Positions 23,757 to 28,285 of a DNA stretch of 28,285 bases are shown here, piece by piece (positions within the stretch are counted from its first letter, which is position 1; the number at the start of each line of letters is the position of its first letter). The notes beneath the pieces are model-generated. The model saw only the letters and a list, made by a program, of their open reading frames with translations. It was not told where the DNA came from and made no database searches. This stretch comes from Oscillospiraceae bacterium. Lineage in GTDB: Bacteria > Bacillota > Clostridia > UMGS1810. The DNA is taken from positions 1 to 28,285 of the forward strand of contig JAJXRJ010000028.1 of assembly GCA_021629085.1 (NCBI GenBank), read 5' to 3'. The position numbers and the translations under genes were made by a program.

Positions 23757-25382
23757 CGCGCCTGCCACGCGGGAAACCGGGCTTATAAATTCCGTAATTT
23801 TACCGTTTTTTTTGCCGTAAACGGCTGTATACCGGCTGCCGTTTGTCAAGGTGATTTCCATTTTCACCTGCCCCGGTGCAGGCGATACCACCTCGGCGCG
23901 CTCCAGTATGGCGGCCAAAAGCGCGGTGGGGGGATGCTGCAAAAGGCCGAGCACCGCGTGGCAAAGCTCTGTCATGTCCCGCGCGGCGGATTTGGCCTGC
24001 TCCTTAGAAATCTGTGCCATTTCCGCGTCCAGGGCGGCAATTTTTTTAGAAAATGCGGTGTTTCGCGCTTGGAATTCTTCCTTAGAAAGCAACCCGTCCA
24101 GGCTTAATTCCAAAAGCCGGTCGCGCTTTTTTATAAGCGCAGTGCGTTCGCGGGCGCGAAGCTGGGTTTCCCGCGCGTAGTCCCGGTCGTCCGGGCAGGC
24201 GCGGTAAATTTCCATCAGCCAGGCTGCAAGGGCCTGCACATCCACCGCATCTTGATACACTTTAAAAAGCACCGCGTCTATTTCGTCGGTGTAAATGGGC
24301 GGGGTTTGGCAAGCTGCCCTGCCCTTTAGGCGGTAGATGCGGCAGCTCCACACCTCGCGCCCGCCGTGCTTGTTTTGATACACGCTCCTGTGGCAGGCGG
24401 TTTGGTGCGTGCCGCAAAAAATTTTGCCGCTGTAATCATAGCGCGCCTGGCACCCTTCGGACTTTTGCCGGAACCGCTCGCCGCGCTCCTTTAAAATGGC
24501 GTTGGCGCGCGCCCAGATTTCCTCTGGCACCAGCTTTGGCACCCGCGCGTCCTCGTGCATCACCCAGTCCTTTTCTAAAAGCTTGGTCTTCTTGCCGTAG
24601 CGGTAGTCGAGCGACGCATATTTCTGCCCGCAGTAATAGCCCTTGTATTTGGGGTTTTGCAAAATACTTTTTAGGGTGGAATAGGAAAGCATATTGCCGT
24701 TTGCGCTGGTCACCCCGTCGGCATACAGCTCCTTGGCAAGCTGGCGGAGCCCCACATTCCCCTCGGCATAGGTATAAAAAATGCGGCGCACCACCTCGGC
24801 CTGCCGCTCGTCAATGGTGAGCCGCCCATCCTTTTTGGTGTAGCCCAAAAGGTTGTCGCGCCCCAGCACGCGGCCCTGCTCGATGGAGCGCTTGAAGCCA
24901 AATTTGATGCGCTCTGAAAGCTTGCGCACCTCTTCTTGCGCAATGGCGCTCATGATGGTGAGGCGGAGCTCGCTGTCGGGGCTTAGGGTGTTGATGTTGT
25001 CAGATTGGAAAAACACGCCCACGCCGTGCTCTAAAAGCATGCGGGTGTATTGGATGCTATCCAGCGCGCTGCGCGAAAACCGGCTGATTTCCTTGGTGAT
25101 GATAAGGTCGATGCTTCCCGCGAGCGCGTCGTCAATCATTTGGAGGAAGCTTGCCCGGTGCAAAACCGCTGTGCCGCTGATGCCGTCGTCCACATAGCCG
25201 CCTGCAAACGTCCACGCCGGGGTGGTTTGGATGAGCTGTTCGTAATAAGAAACCTGGTTTGCAAGCGAGCTCTGCTGGCTTTCAAGCTCGGTTGACACGC
25301 GGGCGTAATAGGCTACCTTGAGCGGCATTTCATAGATGCTTTTTCCGCTTTCTAACAGGCTTTTCAGTTTGAAGGCTTCCAC
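23754..25382 (-). CDS. Large serine recombinase
   Basis: A 542-residue site-specific recombinase. The resolvase catalytic domain occupies about residues 22-170, with nucleophile Ser30 in YYARVSTE and the arginine-bearing segment ISRFSRSALD. The recombinase domain follows (LGYTKKDGRL; GLRQLAKELYADGV; LQNPKYKGYY), then a zinc-ribbon region (FCGTHQTACHRS ... WSCRIYRLKGRAAC) and a Lys/Glu-rich coiled coil near residues 400-470. Such enzymes integrate and excise phages and conjugative or transposable elements by cutting both strands through a 5-prime phosphoserine. GTG 25382 is 7 bases after AAGGAGG and overlaps the upstream small ORF by 19 bases. No phage or conjugation genes are near and no att site could be identified, so this is a solo element or a remnant. 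Confidence 0.93.
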   Translation of the reverse strand: MEAFKLKSLLESGKSIYEMPLKVAYYARVSTELESQQSSLANQVSYYEQLIQTTPAWTFAGGYVDDGISGTAVLHRASFLQMIDDALAGSIDLIITKEISRFSRSALDSIQYTRMLLEHGVGVFFQSDNINTLSPDSELRLTIMSAIAQEEVRKLSERIKFGFKRSIEQGRVLGRDNLLGYTKKDGRLTIDERQAEVVRRIFYTYAEGNVGLRQLAKELYADGVTSANGNMLSYSTLKSILQNPKYKGYYCGQKYASLDYRYGKKTKLLEKDWVMHEDARVPKLVPEEIWARANAILKERGERFRQKSEGCQARYDYSGKIFCGTHQTACHRSVYQNKHGGREVWSCRIYRLKGRAACQTPPIYTDEIDAVLFKVYQDAVDVQALAAWLMEIYRACPDDRDYARETQLRARERTALIKKRDRLLELSLDGLLSKEEFQARNTAFSKKIAALDAEMAQISKEQAKSAARDMTELCHAVLGLLQHPPTALLAAILERAEVVSPAPGQVKMEITLTNGSRYTAVYGKKNGKITEFISPVSRVAGA

Positions 25383-25525
25383 ACGCCGCCCTCCTTTGGC
25401 AAGGGTTGTTTGATAAGCCGCTGTTCGGCGTTTTGATAAACCTGCTTGCTGATGGCGCCCTTTTCATAGAGCAGCCGGTTTACGGTAAGCGCGGCCGCCT
25501 GCGCGCCCTGTTTTTTTGGATTCAA
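25364..25525 (-). CDS. Small SHOCT-like ORF upstream of the recombinase
   Basis: A 53-residue reading frame starting at TTG 25525, with GGAGG 10 bases upstream. An in-frame ATG at 25543 would give 59 residues but has no good ribosome binding site and lies in the hairpin. The sequence VNRLLYEKGAISKQVYQNAEQRL has the short two-helix pattern of SHOCT domains, and small proteins of this kind are frequently found just before clostridial serine recombinases. It ends 19 bases inside the recombinase gene in another frame, so the two are translationally coupled. A role as a regulator or directionality partner is possible but not shown. Confidence 0.6.
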   Translation of the reverse strand: MNPKKQGAQAAALTVNRLLYEKGAISKQVYQNAEQRLIKQPLPKEGGVWKPSN

Positions 25526-25529
25526 ACAA

Positions 25530-25580
25530 AAACCGCCTCCCATCTGGATGACTAAATTCTTTCCAGATAGGAAGCGGTTT
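25530..25580 (-). promoter_or_regulatory. Leader hairpin containing the ribosome binding site of the recombinase operon
   Basis: Bases 25530-25547 and 25563-25580 form an 18-position inverted repeat with only two departures, both G-U compatible in the minus-strand RNA. On the minus strand, the GGGAGG ribosome binding site lies in the 3-prime arm and is followed by GGTTTTTGTTTG, a terminator-like T tract. The structure could act as an intrinsic terminator, an attenuator, or a lock on translation of the small ORF and recombinase. Confidence 0.65.
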
Positions 25581-25601
25581 ATTCTTTTGCGTTTTCGCGT
25601 T

Positions 25602-25858
25602 CTATATTTCGTATTCTTTAGAAATTATATATGATTTCTTATCCAATTCATTCAGCAAACAATGAACCTGCATCTCGCCGGTTTCATCATCCAGCGCTAT
25701 GATAGTTCCTTCGGCATATATACCGTCATGCGTAATGGCCCGCTTATATGCTTTATGCTGTGCCTCCAAAATAATTGTGCGACTTTAATGACAGCGGTAA
25801 GTCCCGTATCGTTACGAAGCGCATCCGCCGCCACAGTGCCGGGAGTAGGGATTATCAT
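25602..25858 (-). other. Two short overlapping reading frames, possible gene debris
   Basis: Minus-strand frame one runs from ATG 25858, overlapping the flavodoxin stop codon as ATGA, for 53 codons to 25697 (begins MIIPTPGTVAADALRNDT). A second frame, open from about 25784 to the stop at 25602, reads LEAQHKAYKRAITHDG and later IIALDDETGEMQVHC. The second part looks like real protein but has no good start or ribosome binding site. The two could be halves of one frameshifted gene, or unrelated remnants. Neither was recognised. Confidence 0.35.
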
Positions 25859-26334
25859 TTTAATCCGTCAGCCCAATCCAAAAGCTCTTTGTTGGAATAC
25901 TTGCCATTCAAAATCTTGCCTTCTATAAGCTTTACACTGTCCGGCAGGCTCACTTTGAGTTCTTCTGCTGTTTTACCGAAATTGCTGCCGCCGGAAGTCG
26001 CGAATAAAACAACTGTTTTTCCTGAAAAGTCGTGCGATTCAAGAAATGTATTGATAATTGTCGGCGCAACGTACCACCATATCGGAAATCCAACAAACAC
26101 CGTGTCATAATCCGCAAGATTAATTTTATCATTTGCAATGGCAGGGCGAAAGGCCTTGTTTTGCATTTCCTTTGTTGAACGTGATGTTTTATCTCTCCAG
26201 TTAAGGTCTGCCTGCGTATATGGAATCTCCGGTCTGATTTCGTAAAGGTCCGCGCCGATCGCTTCCGATAACTGCTCCGCAATCTTGGCAGTAACGCCGC
26301 TTGCAGAAAAATATGCTACTAATGTTTGACTCAC
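25855..26334 (-). CDS. Flavodoxin
   Basis: A 159-residue flavodoxin of the Flavodoxin_4 type. The FMN phosphate loop is YFSASGVTAKIA near residues 7-18. GFPIWWYVAP near the middle and FATSGGSNFG near residue 110 form the two isoalloxazine-contact loops. Family members carry electrons or act as small NAD(P)H-dependent flavin reductases. GTG 26334 with GGAGG 6 bases upstream is preferred over the in-frame ATG at 26352, which would include the ribosome binding site in the coding sequence. It lies between mobile-element and RHS debris, more AT-rich than the genes before the recombinase, so it may have been acquired separately. Confidence 0.9.
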   Translation of the reverse strand: MSQTLVAYFSASGVTAKIAEQLSEAIGADLYEIRPEIPYTQADLNWRDKTSRSTKEMQNKAFRPAIANDKINLADYDTVFVGFPIWWYVAPTIINTFLESHDFSGKTVVLFATSGGSNFGKTAEELKVSLPDSVKLIEGKILNGKYSNKELLDWADGLK

Positions 26335-26395
26335 TGTAATTCCTCCAATCATTTTCTTTCAAATCATCCATATAGGCACCATATGGTTATCTGCA

Positions 26396-26560
26396 TCAAT
26401 AGCAGACTGTGTATGCAATCGCATACCCGCCTTCCTCCTCCTTTATAAGCTTCCCTGACTCGTCGTACGTATAGTTTCCGCGCGCTTGCCCGTCTCTGTC
26501 ACCTGCACTGTTTTTTGTGCTTTTCGTACATCCTGTATTTGCCGTACACCCCTCAACGGC
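26396..26560 (-). pseudogene. Remnant of a YD/RHS-repeat protein
   Basis: A stop-bounded minus-strand frame of 54 codons includes GNYTYDESGKLIKEEEGGYA, which has the tyrosine-aspartate YD-repeat pattern of RHS proteins (xYTYDxxGxLxxE). It has no plausible start and ends a few codons after the repeat. Because a real RHS gene lies 500 bases upstream on the same strand, this is best read as a leftover from an earlier or displaced RHS gene. The flanking 26335-26395 holds nothing recognised beyond the ribosome binding site of the flavodoxin. Confidence 0.6.
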
Positions 26561-26601
26561 TCATGAACAGAGATAGATATATCCATCTCTGTTCATGAGC
26601 C
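26558..26601. repeat. 44-bp near-perfect palindrome
   Basis: Two perfect 17-base arms (26558-26574 and 26585-26601) flank the palindromic octamer GATATATC, leaving a single mismatched pair (26575/26584). It lies 10 bases beyond the stop codon of the immunity-like lipoprotein, at the edge of the RHS remnant. No T-run follows on either strand, so it does not look like a standard intrinsic terminator, although it could still stabilise the end of the transcript. Confidence 0.75.
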
Positions 26602-26610
26602 TTCACACAT

Positions 26611-27063
26611 TTATTGGGTATGCCAAACTGCCATTATTCGTCCATCAACTTTACTTATTACGATAAATCCATGTCCCCCATACCCATCTTCTTTTCTGTC
26701 AAAAGCTCTTGTAATCTCCCAAGCATTGTACTCTTCATGATAGTATGCATTAAATTTAAACTTTTCTCCCTCTTCCGGAAATATTGCATTTAAAAATGCC
26801 CTGCCTACTTGTATTGCCGTCTCTTCGTCTGGAACCGCATTTTTAATATTAAAAAGATAATAATCCGGATTATCCACTTTGCCGTCAATCGTACAATACT
26901 TTTCATGCTCTGCCATTTTTTCCTGCATTTCTTTTTCCGCTTCCTGTTCACTTTGCATTTCAGATGGTGGTGTATCCTCATTCTCCGTTGTCGATGCGCT
27001 GCACCCTCCCAAAACTACAAATAGCAATAAAGTTACAACTGCAATCACTTTTTTTGCTTTCAT
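26611..27063 (-). CDS. Lipoprotein with NTF2-fold-immunity-like domain
   Basis: A 150-residue protein with a lipoprotein signal peptide: basic start, hydrophobic stretch and lipobox VLGGC with lipid-modified Cys21. A charged Glu/Gln-rich linker (about 25-55) leads to a domain at about residues 75-150: DEETAIQVGRAFLNAIF, NAWEITRAF and GFIVISKVDGRIMAVWH. This pattern resembles NTF2-fold immunity proteins (Imm-NTF2 types), where a helix precedes strands ending in a K-x-x-G-x-I motif. AAAGGAG precedes ATG 27063. The gene follows the RHS toxin by 16 bases, the standard place for a cognate immunity gene. A membrane-anchored form would guard the outer face of the cell membrane. Immunity function is inferred. 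Confidence 0.75.
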   Translation of the reverse strand: MKAKKVIAVVTLLLFVVLGGCSASTTENEDTPPSEMQSEQEAEKEMQEKMAEHEKYCTIDGKVDNPDYYLFNIKNAVPDEETAIQVGRAFLNAIFPEEGEKFKFNAYYHEEYNAWEITRAFDRKEDGYGGHGFIVISKVDGRIMAVWHTQ

Positions 27064-27079
27064 TTTAATCTCCTTTTAA

Positions 27080-28285
27080 CTAATAGGTTATATTCCTGTC
27101 AATGCTCAGCCCTTCAGCAACAAGCTGCACACCAGACTTCTCGGAGTAGCTTTTTAACTTACCTGTGGGTGTTAGCAAAAATAATGTAATTCCATATTTA
27201 TCCGCCATTCCTGTATCATTTAATAATCCGTCATAAGGAACACTAAATCCTTCGCCATTATCACTTACACCAAACACCAGCGGATGTGTATGTACAGCTG
27301 CTACAACGCCGTTCCACCCAAGGCCTTCAATAACTACGCCATTTTTATTATGATCTGTATAAGTCTCTGTGTAATAAAAACCGTATTTATCCTGAACAAT
27401 TTTTGCACCGTATTCTTCGCCGTTCTGTTGTGACTTTTCTCCATATACTAAACTCCATGCTATTGCTGCGTCTTCTGCTGACTGAAAATATTTATGGTCT
27501 TTGTTAATCACAAATCTTTTATCGACATTAAGACTGTCGGCCAATCCTTGGGCATCCACAACTAGTCTTCCTCCGACGCGCTTTGCATTTACCCCTTCTG
27601 TATACGTAGCTACAACATCACCTTGCTTATTTGTTACAGTTGCCGTTTTTGTTTGCTCATTCCATGTTACAGTATATCCGTTATCTTCCGCAGAATATCT
27701 CAGCATTACTTGGTCAACTTCATAAACATTTACATATGCCCGATCTAGCCCCCACGGATCGATAAACGCGATTGGATTCCCGGCACAATACGCATACCAA
27801 TTAAGCCCATCTCTTACCGGGTCTTCTGTCACAAACCTTCCTGTTGCTGGCTCATAGTACCGGTTTCTCAGGTAGAGGAAGCCCGTTTCGTCGTCTGTGT
27901 ATTCCCCTGCATACCGAAATGGGTTCGGGTCAGTGATTTCTGTCAGCGGGTTGCCGTATGCGTCGTAGCGGTAGTCTGCAGTAATCGTGCCGTTTGCATC
28001 CGTCAGCGCGGCCGTGTCCCCATGCGTGTTGAAATGGTAGTAGCTCTTCCCGCCGTCCGCTCCCTTGCGTGTGACCAGGCTTAGCCCCCGGATGTACACG
28101 GTGGTTTCGCCCCCCGCTTTTTCCGCCGCCATGTTCTGCCCATCCCAGATGTGCGTGGTAGTCACCCCGTCCACTGTTTTGCTCTGCCTTAAGTTGTTCC
28201 CGTCATACGTATACTCTGCTGTCTGGCCTCCCTTCATTGCCCTGGTCAGACGGTTCAATCCATCATATGCATACATCTCCACCAG
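27080..28285 (-). CDS. RHS-repeat polymorphic toxin with DUF4329/JAMM-like tip (5-prime truncated)
   Basis: The frame is open to the window edge, so only the last 401 codons are visible; the start lies outside. Residues 1-180 (counting from the GTG at 28282) are RHS repeats and the RHS-associated core: YAYDGLNRL, EYTYDGNNLRQ, FNTHGDTAALTDANG, DYRYDAYGNPL, GFLYLRNRYYEPATGRFVTEDP and the closing motif AFIDPWGLD. After that the sequence becomes AT-rich and changes character. Residues about 265-385 resemble DUF4329: SAEDAAIAWSLVYG, EEYGAKIVQD, YYTETYTD, then AAVHTHPL (His331, His333) and FSVPYDGLL (Ser347, Asp351), a likely JAMM-type zinc site. RHS proteins build a shell around the tip, which is delivered to rival cells. 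The tip may be a peptidase or isopeptidase; that activity is inferred. Confidence 0.85.
   Translation of the reverse strand: MVEMYAYDGLNRLTRAMKGGQTAEYTYDGNNLRQSKTVDGVTTTHIWDGQNMAAEKAGGETTVYIRGLSLVTRKGADGGKSYYHFNTHGDTAALTDANGTITADYRYDAYGNPLTEITDPNPFRYAGEYTDDETGFLYLRNRYYEPATGRFVTEDPVRDGLNWYAYCAGNPIAFIDPWGLDRAYVNVYEVDQVMLRYSAEDNGYTVTWNEQTKTATVTNKQGDVVATYTEGVNAKRVGGRLVVDAQGLADSLNVDKRFVINKDHKYFQSAEDAAIAWSLVYGEKSQQNGEEYGAKIVQDKYGFYYTETYTDHNKNGVVIEGLGWNGVVAAVHTHPLVFGVSDNGEGFSVPYDGLLNDTGMADKYGITLFLLTPTGKLKSYSEKSGVQLVAEGLSIDRNITY

Noticed and set aside
23754..25600. Prophage or integrative conjugative element
   Set aside because: Only the recombinase and one small ORF are present; no structural, relaxase or coupling-protein genes and no flanking direct repeat were found.
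25662..25928. Plus-strand 88-codon open frame
   Set aside because: It lies across the flavodoxin end on the opposite strand, has no ribosome binding site and its translation has no protein-like pattern.
1..28285. CRISPR arrays, tRNA and rRNA genes
   Set aside because: No regularly spaced repeats and no cloverleaf- or rRNA-like sequence were seen in any intergenic region.

Overview
The window looks like a chromosomal stretch from an anaerobic, probably gut-associated Clostridia (Bacillota) bacterium. The signs are strong AGGAGG-type ribosome binding sites, a superoxide reductase (desulfoferrodoxin), a phenylacetate-CoA ligase/ACT pair of the kind seen in amino-acid-fermenting clostridia, a small cysteine-rich protein resembling a family common in Oscillospiraceae-type genomes, and many AraC-type glycan regulators. 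The species cannot be read from the sequence. Most of the window is moderately GC-rich. From about 25.6 to 27.74 kb it is visibly richer in A+T.

Layout. 1-3.1 kb: a large secreted GH50/agarase-like glycosidase with two DNRLRE-type modules (minus). 3.2-3.8 kb: cytidine-deaminase-like gene overlapping a 57-aa cysteine-rich gene (minus). 3.9-5.7 kb: phenylacetate-CoA ligase and ACT protein (plus). 5.8-8.0 kb: redox defence pair, CoA-disulfide/persulfide reductase with a rhodanese domain, then desulfoferrodoxin. 8.1-15.1 kb: a probable beta-mannoside module: AraC regulator divergent from a GH130 phosphorylase-like gene, then a convergent operon ROK kinase - SIS isomerase - GH2 beta-mannosidase, whose genes overlap by ATGA and which is divergent from a second AraC regulator. 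15.1-20.9 kb: a second glycan operon (arabinose/fucose-isomerase-like protein - SASA/SGNH esterase - 793-aa protein of unrecognised family), divergent from a third AraC regulator. 21.0-23.7 kb: two coupled FAD-dependent proteins. 23.7-25.5 kb: a large serine recombinase with a small upstream ORF, behind a hairpin that contains the ribosome binding site. 25.6-26.6 kb: a flavodoxin and gene debris, including a YD/RHS-repeat remnant and a 44-bp palindrome. 26.6-28.3 kb: a polymorphic toxin pair, made of an RHS protein (truncated by the window edge) whose variable tip looks like DUF4329 with a JAMM-like HTHP motif, followed by a lipoprotein resembling NTF2-fold immunity proteins.

How the genes may work together (inference). 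GH130 would phosphorolyse beta-mannosyl disaccharides and GH2 would trim beta-mannosides. The ROK kinase and SIS isomerase would feed sugar phosphates into metabolism. The second operon would deacetylate and process another glycan and isomerise the released aldose. No transporter is encoded here, so uptake must come from elsewhere. The most notable sequence structures are a perfectly symmetric pair of face-to-face promoters at 20005-20038, the RBS-containing hairpin before the recombinase, and the sharp composition change at the DPxG boundary of the RHS protein.
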